A stretch of 64,000 nt of DNA. It comes from Paucilactobacillus oligofermentans DSM 15707 = LMG 22743. GTDB taxonomy: Bacteria; Bacillota; Bacilli; Lactobacillales; Lactobacillaceae. The number at the start of each line of letters is the position of its first letter. Within the stretch, counting starts at the first letter, position 1. The notes beneath the pieces are model-generated. The model searched no databases, was not told the DNA's origin, and saw only the letters and a list, made by a program, of their open reading frames with translations. Both the position numbers and the translations under genes were made by a program. Where the stretch lies: contig NZ_AZFE01000031.1 in NCBI RefSeq assembly GCF_001434315.1, positions 271,861 through 335,860 on the forward strand, read 5' to 3'. Positions 1-8,077 of the stretch are shown piece by piece.

Positions 1-816
1 AACGTTAGTAATAATGCTGATAGTCCAGGAATCAAACTATCTAAGTTATCTTGTAACGTTGTTACTTTACTAGAGCTAAGTGCCAAACCATCAGCTTGAC
101 CTTGTAAAGCTTTTTGAATACCTGCTGCACCACTAGGTAATTTATCCCAATTAATAAATGCGCCATCGGCTAGTTTCGTTGTTGCAACCACTGGCGTCCA
201 AGTAATTGTAACCCATTTGTTAACCAGTGACCCCAAGATAAACATCCCTAAAATTGAAGCTCCCTTGGTAACGTCACGAAGTAAGTTACCAGATAAATCC
301 TCAGATATTTTAGAACCAGCTTTATATCCAAATTCTTGTGTATACCAGGTGAATCCCATTCGAATCAAATTCCAAGCGATAAAGTAGATAATTGGTCCAA
401 GAATGTTTCCACTCATTGCCATCGTTGCAGCTAACGCACCTAAGATAGGTTTAACTGTGAACCAGAATACCGGATCACCAATTCCGGCAAGTGGTCCCAT
501 CATCCCAACTTTAACCCCTTGAATGGTTACATCATCAACTGGTGCGCCATTAGAACGTTCTTCTTCAAGGGCTAAGGTAACTCCCAAGATTGGAGATGCA
601 ATATATGGATGAGTATTAAAGAATTCTAGATGTCGTTTTAAAGCAGCAGCTCGATCTTCTTTAGAAGTATACAATTTTTTGATCGCTGGAATCATTGCAT
701 AAGTCCAACCACCATTTTGCATCCGTTCGTAGTTCCATGATCCTTGAATAAAAGTTGATCTCCACCATACGTGAAGACGATCACTTTTAGTTAATTTAAT
801 TTTATTATCAGCCATG
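1..816 (-). CDS. manZ: PTS mannose-family IID component, 3' end outside window
   Basis: Membrane subunit of a mannose-class (mannose/fructose/sorbose) phosphotransferase system; IID forms the sugar channel with IIC. The reading frame starts at the ATG complementary to 814-816 and runs open to base 1, giving 272 codons of a family usually about 300 residues, so only the C-terminus is missing. The N-terminus reads MADNKIKLTKSD, followed by the IID-typical stretch with GGWTYAMIPAIKKLY and later GVKVGMMGPLAGIGDPVFWF. An AGGAGG-type ribosome binding site lies just upstream (complement of 825-830). It follows IIC after 24 bases and is clearly cotranscribed with IIC and IIAB. The exact substrate (glucose, mannose or another hexose) cannot be read from the sequence. 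Confidence 0.93.
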
Positions 817-840
817 TTGTTAATCCTCCTTTCAATTGGT

Positions 841-1647
841 TTAATATTTATCGATGATGTCGCCGATTGGGTCACCAGTGTTGCCACCGCCCCCATTGCC
901 ACCACCACCGGTTTTAGAAAGTGTTAGATAGATTAATGCGACTGATAATCCAATTGTACCTAAACCAATCAATGTAAAATCTGTCACTGTAGCTAAAACA
1001 AATCCAATTGCGAAGAAAGGCCAAACTTCTTTGGTTGCCATCATGTTAATAACCATTGCATAACCAACGGCAACAACCATTCCACCACCAACTGCAAGGC
1101 CAGCTGTTAACCATGTTGGCATTGCATTTAGCATTGACTTAACTGGACCAGCACCAACGGCTAAGATTAAAGCAGCTGGAATAGCAATCCGAAGTCCTTG
1201 TAAGAAGATTGAAAAGATATGCCAAAATTCAATTAATTTAAAGTTAGCATTTTCAGCAGCTTTATCCATTAAATGGACAATCCCAGTTGTAATGGTACGA
1301 ACAATAATTGTAAGTAGTAAGCCGGCAACTGCTAATGGGACCGCAATTGCAATCGCTGCGTTAATTCCCGCTTTACCTTGACCACCTAAAACTAAAATAA
1401 TTGCTGATGCAATAGCAGCCAAAGCAGCATCAGGAGCAACTGCAGCTCCAATATTTGCCCAACCAAGTGCAATCAATTGTAAGGTACCACCTAAAATTAA
1501 GCATGGTAGTAAGTTACCGGTAACTAATCCGATTAATGTACAAGCAATTACTGGTTGATGAAAATGAAATTCATCCAAGATTCCTTCCACACCTGCTAAG
1601 AAAGATACTAATATAACCAAAATAATTTGAATTAAATTCAAACTCAT
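841..1647 (-). CDS. manY: PTS mannose-family IIC component
   Basis: Integral membrane IIC subunit (268 aa) of the same mannose-class PTS. It is hydrophobic throughout, with several transmembrane segments and the family-typical early segment around LAGVEGILDEFHFHQPVIACTL. The C-terminus is a glycine-rich tail (GGGGNGGGGNTGD), common in lactobacillar ManY/ManM proteins and probably a flexible extension. An AAGGAGGTTCGAC ribosome binding site lies upstream of the ATG. It sits 24 bases from both IIAB and IID, so the genes form one transcription unit. Confidence 0.94.
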   Translation of the reverse strand: MSLNLIQIILVILVSFLAGVEGILDEFHFHQPVIACTLIGLVTGNLLPCLILGGTLQLIALGWANIGAAVAPDAALAAIASAIILVLGGQGKAGINAAIAIAVPLAVAGLLLTIIVRTITTGIVHLMDKAAENANFKLIEFWHIFSIFLQGLRIAIPAALILAVGAGPVKSMLNAMPTWLTAGLAVGGGMVVAVGYAMVINMMATKEVWPFFAIGFVLATVTDFTLIGLGTIGLSVALIYLTLSKTGGGGNGGGGNTGDPIGDIIDKY

Positions 1648-1671
1648 AATGTCGAACCTCCTTCTTTTTTC

Positions 1672-2643
1672 CTATTTTTTCTCACGATTTAATTCATTCT
1701 GAGCTTTTTTCAAGATTTCATCCATGTTGTCTTTGCTGTTACTTGGTACCTTACGAACATCAAATTCAACACCGTCTTTTGCTAATTCAGCAAACGTATC
1801 AATATCGTCTTGATCAAATGCTAAGACCTTATTTGGTTGAACTTTACCAACTGCATGGGCCATTGATCCTACATTGATAGTTTTAAGATCTACACCACCT
1901 CGAACTAACCGTAATGCATCTTGTGGTGTTTCAAACAATAACATCACCCGTTCATTACCAAAATGTTGATCATCTTTAGCGAGCTCAATCATATGGTCGA
2001 TTGGAACCACATGGGCATGAACACCAACTGGTGCTGCCTGTTGAATCAAGTTTCTACGAAGTTCATCTTTAGCAACCGCATCTGAAACCACAATAATTCG
2101 TGTCGGATTAGTTGCTTTTGTCCATGCCGTAGCAATTTGACCATGTAAAAGGCGCGTATCAATTCGGGCCAAAACGTAGTTCATTTTGCCCGGAGCACCA
2201 GCATTGGATACTTTAGCTGTTGGAGTTGCATCCCCTGTTGTTTGTAGTTCTTCAGGTTTTACTTTAACCCCATCTTGACCAACAGGTGCAATCTTAGCAG
2301 CAATCTCATGACTGCTTTCAGAAGACATCCGAGCACCATATGCTTCAACTAATAATGGCAAATTCAAACCTGTCACAACGGCCCAAGTATCTTTATGAGC
2401 TTCGAATAGGTTATTGACTTGATTAAATGGCGTGCCACCCCATAAATCAACTAAGAAAAGAATTTGATCTGCATTATCCAAACTTTGAATTGCATCTTCA
2501 AGTTTCTTTTTAAAATCATCCGGACCTTCACTTGGTTGCAGCGTAACTGCTCTAACATTCTCTTGTTCTCCGAAAATCATATTTCCAGATTGAAGAATGC
2601 CTTCTGCAAAAGCACCATGACTTGTAATGATTATTCCAACCAT
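1672..2643 (-). CDS. manX: PTS mannose-family IIAB fusion protein
   Basis: Cytoplasmic phosphoryl carrier that passes phosphate from HPr via the IIA and IIB histidines to the incoming sugar. The IIA domain (about residues 1-135) starts MVGIIITSHGAFAEG, whose His is the phosphorylation site. A Thr/Pro/Ala-rich linker (about 138-153) precedes the IIB domain, which starts near LARIDTRLLHGQIATAW with its active His. The ATG at 2643 is preferred over the upstream in-frame start at 2718 because it has an AAAGGAGGTT site at ideal spacing and matches the family N-terminus. It is first in the IIAB-IIC-IID order, behind a consensus promoter and a cre site. Confidence 0.94.
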   Translation of the reverse strand: MVGIIITSHGAFAEGILQSGNMIFGEQENVRAVTLQPSEGPDDFKKKLEDAIQSLDNADQILFLVDLWGGTPFNQVNNLFEAHKDTWAVVTGLNLPLLVEAYGARMSSESSHEIAAKIAPVGQDGVKVKPEELQTTGDATPTAKVSNAGAPGKMNYVLARIDTRLLHGQIATAWTKATNPTRIIVVSDAVAKDELRRNLIQQAAPVGVHAHVVPIDHMIELAKDDQHFGNERVMLLFETPQDALRLVRGGVDLKTINVGSMAHAVGKVQPNKVLAFDQDDIDTFAELAKDGVEFDVRKVPSNSKDNMDEILKKAQNELNREKK

Positions 2644-2726
2644 TCTTACTAACCTCCTTTTCAAATTGACAACTTCAATAAACAATGTGATTTCTCGATA
2701 AACAACCGCATCGATCATCGGTATCT

Positions 2727-2740
2727 TGAATACGCTTTCA
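2727..2740 (-). promoter_or_regulatory. cre site (CcpA operator) at the PTS promoter
   Basis: The minus strand reads TGAAAGCGTATTCA, matching the consensus TGWAANCGNTNWCA at all fixed positions but one. It begins at the last base of the -10 box and covers the likely transcription start. A cre site at this position normally represses, so this PTS is probably under carbon catabolite control. Confidence 0.75.
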
Positions 2741-2768
2741 TTTTACAGACGTGCATCTTGTTTGTCAA
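2740..2768 (-). promoter_or_regulatory. Promoter of the mannose PTS operon
   Basis: Read on the minus strand, TTGACA (2763-2768), 17 bases, then TAAAAT (2740-2745). The -35 is a perfect sigma-A consensus and the spacing is ideal. It lies between DUF956 and the IIAB gene, so the PTS genes can be transcribed independently of DUF956. No -24/-12 sigma-54 promoter was noticed here, unlike the LevR-controlled mannose operons of some lactic bacteria. Confidence 0.8.
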
Positions 2769-2796
2769 ACAAATCATTTTATGTTTTTTTGTTCAA

Positions 2797-3183
2797 TTAT
2801 TTATTCTTATTATTCTTGTGAAGAATATTACATGCGCTGCGTTTAACCACATCCCAGAAACTCAACGATTTTACCATCTTATCCGGGCTGACATAATTTC
2901 TAATTGCTCGTAAGGTTGCTTTCGGATCTTTAGAGGAAAAAGTATATGTACCATTTCCCTTTGTCTTAAGCGCAAACCGTGGAATTGCCTTGCCCCCAAA
3001 AATTACTGAAGCAATTACTTGATCAACTTCTTCCCAAGGGATTTGAATGAAATCTTTAACGTTTTTATCGTTAAAAAACTCGAATCCATTGTTGCCAATC
3101 ATCAATTGACCGTATGTTCCAACTCCAAGGTAAGATGTCGCTTTTTCGACAAGTTCAACTTTTGTGTTAATTGACTCAACCAT
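2797..3183 (-). CDS. manO: DUF956 family protein (ManO-like)
   Basis: Soluble 128-residue protein matching the DUF956 family, which accompanies mannose-class PTS operons in lactic acid bacteria, where it is called ManO. No enzymatic function is established; a role in tuning PTS activity is inferred from the constant linkage. The hallmark stretch IPWEEVDQVIASVIFGGK is present and there are no membrane segments. Here the gene is upstream of IIAB rather than after IID, with the PTS promoter in between. Its own promoter is not obvious; a weak -10-like TATAGT lies upstream. Confidence 0.82.
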   Translation of the reverse strand: MVESINTKVELVEKATSYLGVGTYGQLMIGNNGFEFFNDKNVKDFIQIPWEEVDQVIASVIFGGKAIPRFALKTKGNGTYTFSSKDPKATLRAIRNYVSPDKMVKSLSFWDVVKRSACNILHKNNKNK

Positions 3184-3310
3184 TTTATCCAGCTCATTTC
3201 AATTTATTTTTTTGCTTCCTATCTACTATACCAATTTAATTATCATCTCAAATTATGACTAACATCTCAGAAACATGATAATAATTAACTAGTACACTTA
3301 ACCTTTAATA

Positions 3311-3333
3311 CGATACCACGAATTATGGTACCG
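3311..3333. promoter_or_regulatory. Imperfect dyad, possible operator
   Basis: CGATACCA (3311-3318), 7 bases, TGGTACCG (3326-3333): an 8-bp inverted repeat with one mismatch. It lies in the 237-base gap between serA and DUF956. There is no T-run, so it is not a terminator. It could be a transcription-factor site upstream of DUF956; no regulator can be assigned. Confidence 0.35.
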
Positions 3334-3381
3334 CTTCAAATCACACGAATAAATAACTAAAATTATTATCTTTTACATATT

Positions 3382-3409
3382 AAAAAACTACTATCATTAA
3401 TGATAGTAG
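3382..3409 (-). terminator. Terminator of serC-serA
   Basis: Read on the minus strand just after the serA stop, an inverted repeat (CTACTATCAT/ATGATAGTAG, 3388-3409) is followed by six Ts (complement of 3382-3387). This is a typical intrinsic terminator. Confidence 0.8.
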
Positions 3410-3420
3410 CTTATATTCTA

Positions 3421-4611
3421 TTAATCTATTTGTGGATTTTTTAAGCCACGGACACGAATAATTGCATCGATATCAAGGCATTTTTGTTCAAACTCATCAT
3501 ATAGTTTGGTGTCCATTTCATCGACATCAATCATTGTATACGCATAATCACCTTTTGATGAATTAATCATATTCGCAATATTAATATTTAATTCTGCTAA
3601 CACGGTTGCAATTTTACTAACCATGCTAGGCACATTTTGATGTAATAATGTCAATCGATATGGTGAATTGAATGGCATGTAGACGGATGGAAAGTTGACA
3701 GAATGCTCAATTTCACCAGTTTCTAAGTATTTACACAATGTATTAGCTACCATCTCAGCACAATTATCTTCTGCTTCTTCCGTTGTGCCGCCTAAATGTG
3801 GCGTGACCATTACATTTTCATGGGTAACTAATTCATCGGAAGCAAAATCAGTCCAATACTGACTAATTTGTCCAGATTCCAGAGCGGATAAGACGGGCGC
3901 TTCTTCAACAATTCCATCACGAGAATAGTTTAAAAGGACCGCACCTTTTTTCATTGTTAGTAATTCTTTGGCACTAATTAAATCTTTATTTTTTTCAGTA
4001 TATGGGATATGAATTGTTACGTAATCACTATCTTTTAATACTTCACTAATTGATCCTGCGCGTGGAATATCATTTGATACTTTCCAAGCGTGTTCGACCG
4101 AGATATTAGGATCGTAACCAATTACCTTCATCCCCAATTGTTTAGCAGTATCGGCAACTTTCGAGCCAACGGCACCTAAGCCAATCACCCCTAAAGTTTT
4201 GCCCGCTAATTCAGTACCCCGAAAATGATTTTTGCCTGATTCAGCTTGTAAAGTAACGTCAGCATCTTCTCCTGAATTAAGGGTATTAACCCAACCAATC
4301 GCTGGAATAATTGGTCGGGCAGCCATGATTAGGACTGCAACAATCAATTCCTTAACGGCATTTGAATTGGCACCTGGAGAATTAAAAACCACGACACCAT
4401 TTTCACTAGCCTTATCTAATGGAATATTATTAACCCCAGCCCCAGCACGACCAATCGCTAATAAACTAACTGGTAATACCCCGCGATGCAAGTTTTGACT
4501 ACGAATTAAGAGTGCATCTGGTTCAGTCACCCCGTTAATTTCATATTTATCCTTTTCAAATACGGCCAAGCCAACATTTGAAATCACATTATATGTTTTA
4601 ATTTGATACAT
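3421..4611 (-). CDS. serA: D-3-phosphoglycerate dehydrogenase
   Basis: Cytoplasmic enzyme of about 396 aa that oxidises 3-phosphoglycerate to 3-phosphohydroxypyruvate, the first step of serine synthesis. The NAD-binding motif is LGVIGLGAVGSKVAD, the catalytic region NYSRDGIVEE, and the active-site His is in VTPHLGGTTEEAED. A C-terminal ACT-like domain (from about residue 320, YRLTLLHQNVPSMVSKIA) suggests allosteric control by serine. The ATG at 4611, one base after the serC stop, has a GGGGGA site seven bases upstream. An in-frame ATG at 4626 lies inside serC and has no good site. Strong coupling with serC is expected. Confidence 0.94.
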   Translation of the reverse strand: MYQIKTYNVISNVGLAVFEKDKYEINGVTEPDALLIRSQNLHRGVLPVSLLAIGRAGAGVNNIPLDKASENGVVVFNSPGANSNAVKELIVAVLIMAARPIIPAIGWVNTLNSGEDADVTLQAESGKNHFRGTELAGKTLGVIGLGAVGSKVADTAKQLGMKVIGYDPNISVEHAWKVSNDIPRAGSISEVLKDSDYVTIHIPYTEKNKDLISAKELLTMKKGAVLLNYSRDGIVEEAPVLSALESGQISQYWTDFASDELVTHENVMVTPHLGGTTEEAEDNCAEMVANTLCKYLETGEIEHSVNFPSVYMPFNSPYRLTLLHQNVPSMVSKIATVLAELNINIANMINSSKGDYAYTMIDVDEMDTKLYDEFEQKCLDIDAIIRVRGLKNPQID

Positions 4612-4612
4612 C

Positions 4613-5686
4613 TTATTTTCCCCCATGAGTCACTTCAAATTGTTTTAGTTCATCAATTAATTTAACTACACCATCAGTTGGCATCGCATTATATAAACTA
4701 GCACGCATGCCACCGACTAGGCGATGGCCGCCAAGATTAACTAATCCATGAGCTGCAGCTTGATTAATAAATTCTTGATCTAGTTCTGAACTGGCCGTTT
4801 TAAATACCGCATTTGTAATTGAACGTTCAGCCGCGGGAACATCATTATTAAACACCTTAGAGTTATCAATAAAGTCATATAGCATGTCAGCTTGTTCGAG
4901 ATTTTGTTGATAAATTGCTTCAACACCACCCATTTTTTTCAACCATTTAAATGTTAAGCCTGCCGCATAAGTATTAAATACCGGTGGCGTATTAAAGGCC
5001 GAATGTTTATTATCTTCAATTCGATAGTCCATTACATCTGACAAAAGTTGCTGTTTCACTAATTTATCTCGCTTAACAATCACCACCGTCATCCCTGCTG
5101 GGCCAATATTTTTTTGAGCACCTGCAAAAATCAAATCAAAATCATTAACATTGTATGGCTCAGCCAAAATATTCGATGACATATCAACTACCAACGATTG
5201 ATCAAATTTAGGAATTTGATGATAGGCCGTTCCTTCAATTGTATTATTCGTTGTTAGATACACATAATCGACATTATCAATGTGACCATCTATTTTAGGT
5301 AATTTACTTGTTGGATCACTATTTTCAATGACTTGAACCGTTAATTCATCAATTCGATTCGCAGCTTCAATGGCTTTTTTTGAAAAATAGCCGGAATTTA
5401 AATACACCGCTTTATGATAATGTGTCGCTAAATTTAATGGCACACTTGTAAATTGTAAAGTCCCGCCACCTTGTAAAAATAAGACGGCATAATCATCACT
5501 AATCTTCATTAGATCACGCAAGTCTTGCTCTGCTTCTAGCTCTAACTCCGTATATAAGGAAGACCGATGACTAATTTCCATTACACTCATTCCACTATCT
5601 TTGTATGATGGTAAATCACGTTGAATTTGATTAGTAACTTCGACCGGCATCACCCCTGGTCCGGCTGAAAAATTATAAACTGACAT
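4613..5686 (-). CDS. serC: Phosphoserine aminotransferase
   Basis: PLP enzyme (about 357 aa) converting 3-phosphohydroxypyruvate and glutamate to phosphoserine. The N-terminus YNFSAGPGVMPVEV is diagnostic of SerC. The PLP-binding lysine is Lys192 in FAGAQKNIGPAG. The ATG at 5686 is chosen over 5704 because GGGAGGA lies at proper spacing and the family begins here. It forms a two-gene operon with serA. No serB-type phosphatase is adjacent; the histidine-phosphatase-family protein at 22708-23370 is not specifically a SerB. Confidence 0.95.
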   Translation of the reverse strand: MSVYNFSAGPGVMPVEVTNQIQRDLPSYKDSGMSVMEISHRSSLYTELELEAEQDLRDLMKISDDYAVLFLQGGGTLQFTSVPLNLATHYHKAVYLNSGYFSKKAIEAANRIDELTVQVIENSDPTSKLPKIDGHIDNVDYVYLTTNNTIEGTAYHQIPKFDQSLVVDMSSNILAEPYNVNDFDLIFAGAQKNIGPAGMTVVIVKRDKLVKQQLLSDVMDYRIEDNKHSAFNTPPVFNTYAAGLTFKWLKKMGGVEAIYQQNLEQADMLYDFIDNSKVFNNDVPAAERSITNAVFKTASSELDQEFINQAAAHGLVNLGGHRLVGGMRASLYNAMPTDGVVKLIDELKQFEVTHGGK

Positions 5687-5720
5687 CTTTATCCTCCCAT
5701 ACATTTTCTAATTGGTTACT

Positions 5721-5748
5721 ATCATACTGGCTAACCAAATTAATGCAA
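5721..5748 (-). promoter_or_regulatory. Promoter of serC-serA
   Basis: Minus strand TTGCAT (5743-5748), 16 bases, TATGAT (5721-5726), about 35 bases upstream of the serC start. No T-box or riboswitch structure was recognised in the short leader. Confidence 0.6.
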
Positions 5749-5959
5749 TTCAATTATTTTAAGTGATTTTCATTTCAATCAGACTAATCCCTATTGTATT
5801 AGCTTTTAAAGTCGATTAAATTATTTTTATAAATTAATTTATAAAAAGATTATTTGTATTAATCATAGATATAAACCCTATTAAAATACAGCATTGCCGC
5901 AAATATAATTATATTCATTGTATAGTATAATTATATTTATAATACTGTTTATCCCTAAA
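5749..5959. other. AT-rich intergenic spacer
   Basis: Divergent spacer between the serC promoter and the promoter at 5960. It is very AT-rich, with short runs such as ataattatatt and tataattatattt. No ORF of useful length, RNA structure or clear operator was seen. Confidence 0.5.
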
Positions 5960-5988
5960 TTGACACTCGCACAATCATTACATATAAT
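5960..5988 (+). promoter_or_regulatory. Perfect-consensus sigma-A promoter
   Basis: TTGACA (5960-5965), 17 bases, TATAAT (5983-5988): both hexamers and the spacing match the sigma-A consensus exactly. Initiation would be near 5995. The transcript meets a terminator-like hairpin about 50 bases later, so this promoter appears to drive a very short RNA or an attenuated leader. Confidence 0.85.
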
Positions 5989-5994
5989 TAAGTG

Positions 5995-6049
5995 TTATTA
6001 AAACCGCTTTAATGTCAGTGTCTACTCTGATTTTTTTGAGTAGACTTTT
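5995..6049 (+). ncRNA. Candidate short RNA or attenuator ending in a terminator
   Basis: From the perfect promoter the RNA would be about 55 nt. It ends in the hairpin GTCTACTC (6020-6027), a T-rich loop, GAGTAGAC (6038-6045), followed by TTTT. The stem is eight perfect pairs. The importer genes have a separate promoter downstream at 6100, so this unit may be a small RNA in its own right or a premature-termination leader. A 15-codon frame at 6012-6059 (ends LYY) overlaps the hairpin but has no ribosome binding site. Confidence 0.5.
5999..6012 (+). promoter_or_regulatory. Degenerate cre-like dyad
   Basis: TAAAACCGCTTTAA matches 12 of 14 positions of the cre consensus and is symmetric about CCG. 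It lies just after the predicted start of the perfect promoter, a position where CcpA would block transcription. The two flanking mismatches reduce confidence. Confidence 0.4.
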
Positions 6050-6074
6050 ATATTATTAAAAAAAATCATAAAAA

Positions 6075-6091
6075 TGTGAAGAAAATGTGAA
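6075..6091 (+). promoter_or_regulatory. 11-bp direct repeat, OmpR-type response-regulator site
   Basis: TGTGAA (6075-6080), 5 bases, TGTGAA (6086-6091), nine bases before the -35 box. Hexamer direct repeats with 11-bp periodicity are the usual binding pattern of OmpR/PhoB-family regulators; the WalR consensus TGTWAH-N5-TGTWAH is similar but differs at the fourth base. Position suggests activation of the importer operon. Confidence 0.4.
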
Positions 6092-6099
6092 GAAAAGTG

Positions 6100-6128
6100 T
6101 TGACCTAAAAGACTTTTAATATTAGAAT
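6100..6128 (+). promoter_or_regulatory. Promoter of the ABC importer operon
   Basis: TTGACC (6100-6105), 17 bases, TAGAAT (6123-6128). The leader is about 55 bases and ends in TATGGAGGAATG before the ATG at 6189. Confidence 0.65.
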
Positions 6129-6188
6129 TTAATAATTCATTAATCAAATTTTAATAATTGGTTTTGAAAGATATGGAGGAATGATTGA

Positions 6189-7178
6189 ATGAAAAGAATG
6201 TACAGTTTTATTGCTATTATTCTAATTCTGCTCGGAATTGGTTTTTTCCAAGGTAATGGTTTTTCTACCAATAAGACACCACGCGTTGGTATTTTAACCC
6301 TTATGCACCATCCTGCACTTGATAAAATTCACGAAGGAGTCGTCGCCGGTCTAAAAGACGAAGGTTATGTTGATGGTAAAAACGTCAAGATTGACTATCA
6401 AAATGCACAGGGTGATCAGAGTAATTTAAAGACTATGAGTTCCAAATTAGTTAATGAAAACTCTGATGTCCTAATCGGGATTACTACTCCGGCTGCACAA
6501 GCTTTAGCCAATGCTACTAGCAAAATTCCAATTGTGCTTGGCGCCGTTACAGATCCTAAAGATGCCGGCTTAGTAAAGGATAATAAAAATCCTGGTGGCA
6601 ATATTACCGGAATTTCTGATCAAGCACCGTTAAAGGAACAGCTTCAATTAATTCAAGATTTCATGCCTAACATGAAAACACTAGGAGTTATTTATACTTC
6701 CAGTGATAGTTCTGCGGTTGCTGAACAAAAGAAATTCGTTGCCCTTTGTAAAGCCGCTAACGTCAACGTCAAAACCTACTCAATTTCAAATAGCAATGAT
6801 TTAAATCAAGTCTCACAACAAATGCTAACTGAAGTTGATGCCGTGTTTGTACCAACTGACAATACGATAGCTGGAGCAATGCAAACATTAGTCAACAACG
6901 CTAATGCTGCTAAAAAGCCAATTTTTCCAACTGTTGACACCATGGTTAAAGCTGGTGGACTTGCTACTTATAGCATTAACCAATATAAACTCGGTGTTCT
7001 TGGTGGCAAAGTAGCTGGTCAAATTTTAAAAGGTAAGATTACTACTAAAGACACCCCGATTACATACATTCGTCATGGGGATGCCACTATTAACTTGAAA
7101 CAAGCCGAAAAACTAGGAATTACGGTTCCTGCAAAATTCTTAAAAGAAGCACAAACAGACGGGGAGGTCTTTAAATAA
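6189..7178 (+). CDS. ABC transporter substrate-binding protein, TrpX-like
   Basis: Extracytoplasmic solute-binding protein (329 aa) of the PF04392-type family (type-1 periplasmic-binding fold). Family members have been linked to tryptophan or tyrosine uptake in Gram-positive bacteria; the substrate here is not visible. Typical stretches are RVGILTLMHHPALDKIHEG and IPIVLGAVTDPKDAGLV. The N-terminus is a single hydrophobic segment (about residues 4-21) without a lipobox cysteine, so it is probably held by an uncleaved anchor or secreted rather than lipid-anchored. The stop codon overlaps the permease ATG (TAATG). It is first of a three-gene importer operon. Confidence 0.85.
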   Translation: MKRMYSFIAIILILLGIGFFQGNGFSTNKTPRVGILTLMHHPALDKIHEGVVAGLKDEGYVDGKNVKIDYQNAQGDQSNLKTMSSKLVNENSDVLIGITTPAAQALANATSKIPIVLGAVTDPKDAGLVKDNKNPGGNITGISDQAPLKEQLQLIQDFMPNMKTLGVIYTSSDSSAVAEQKKFVALCKAANVNVKTYSISNSNDLNQVSQQMLTEVDAVFVPTDNTIAGAMQTLVNNANAAKKPIFPTVDTMVKAGGLATYSINQYKLGVLGGKVAGQILKGKITTKDTPITYIRHGDATINLKQAEKLGITVPAKFLKEAQTDGEVFK

Positions 7179-8077
7179 TGGGATTAATTGTATCTGCTAT
7201 TGGGCAAGGACTACTCTGGGCTATTTTAGGGCTCGGCTTATTTTTAACTTTCAGAATTTTAGATATTGCTGATATGACCGTTGAAGGTACCTTTCCACTT
7301 GGTGCTGCAGTTGGAGTTACTGCCATTGTTAATGGTATGTCTCCTATCGTTGCTACCTTACTAGCAATGTTAGCCGGAATGACGGCTGGTTTAATTACCG
7401 GCTTACTTTATACCAAAGGTAAAATTCCAATTTTATTAGCCGGAATTTTAGTCATGACAGCAGCTTACTCAATCAACCTTCGAATTATGGGCAAATCAAA
7501 CACTTCCTTATTAGGTCATAACACTTTATTAAAGGCCGACTTTTTAAAGGGACTTCCTACCTATTATGATAGCGTTGTTCTGGGGATGATTGTTATCGCC
7601 GTAATTACATTATTGTTAGTTTTCTTTCTTCAAACCGATTTAGGTCAAGCCTTCATTGCAACTGGTGATAATGAAAAAATGGCCAAATCATTAGGAATTC
7701 ATACCGATAATATGAAAATCATGGGACTTATGGTATCAAACGCCATGGTTGGTGGTTGTGGTGCTTTAATTGCTCAAAGTAATGGCTACGCTGATATTAA
7801 TATGGGGATTGGAACCATCGTAATTGCGTTAGCTTCCATCATCATTGGTGAAGTTGTCTTTGGTGAATTAACTCTGACTCAGCGTTTAGTGGCGGTTACC
7901 CTCGGTAGTATTATTTATCGTCTTTTGCTACTTGCAGTCCTTCAAATTGGATTCAGCGCAAACGATCTAAACTTACTATCATCAATCGTCCTTGCAATTT
8001 GCATGATGTTACCACAACTCAGCAAAGCTCTTCATCTCGATACTGTCTTTTCAAAGGGGGATAAAGTCCATGACTAA
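7178..8077 (+). CDS. ABC transporter permease, TrpY-like
   Basis: Membrane permease (299 aa) of the branched-chain amino acid/sugar permease superfamily (BPD_transp_2). It has multiple hydrophobic segments and the early signature FLTFRILDIADMTVEGTFPLGAA, characteristic of permeases paired with PF04392 binding proteins. It overlaps the preceding gene by one base and the ATPase gene by eight, so translation is coupled. Confidence 0.88.
   Translation: MGLIVSAIGQGLLWAILGLGLFLTFRILDIADMTVEGTFPLGAAVGVTAIVNGMSPIVATLLAMLAGMTAGLITGLLYTKGKIPILLAGILVMTAAYSINLRIMGKSNTSLLGHNTLLKADFLKGLPTYYDSVVLGMIVIAVITLLLVFFLQTDLGQAFIATGDNEKMAKSLGIHTDNMKIMGLMVSNAMVGGCGALIAQSNGYADINMGIGTIVIALASIIIGEVVFGELTLTQRLVAVTLGSIIYRLLLLAVLQIGFSANDLNLLSSIVLAICMMLPQLSKALHLDTVFSKGDKVHD

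Noticed and set aside
2464-2652. Plus-strand ORF antisense to the IIAB gene
   Set aside because: It is fully inside a confident gene, has no ribosome binding site and encodes a low-complexity peptide; a shadow frame.
6012-6059. 15-codon leader peptide ending in two tyrosines, as in amino-acid attenuation
   Set aside because: No ribosome binding site precedes the ATG and only two Tyr codons occur; treated as part of the candidate short RNA.
5687-6188. T-box or amino-acid riboswitch upstream of serC or the ABC importer
   Set aside because: No T-box core (AGGGTGGNACCGCG-like) or other known aptamer was visible on either strand.
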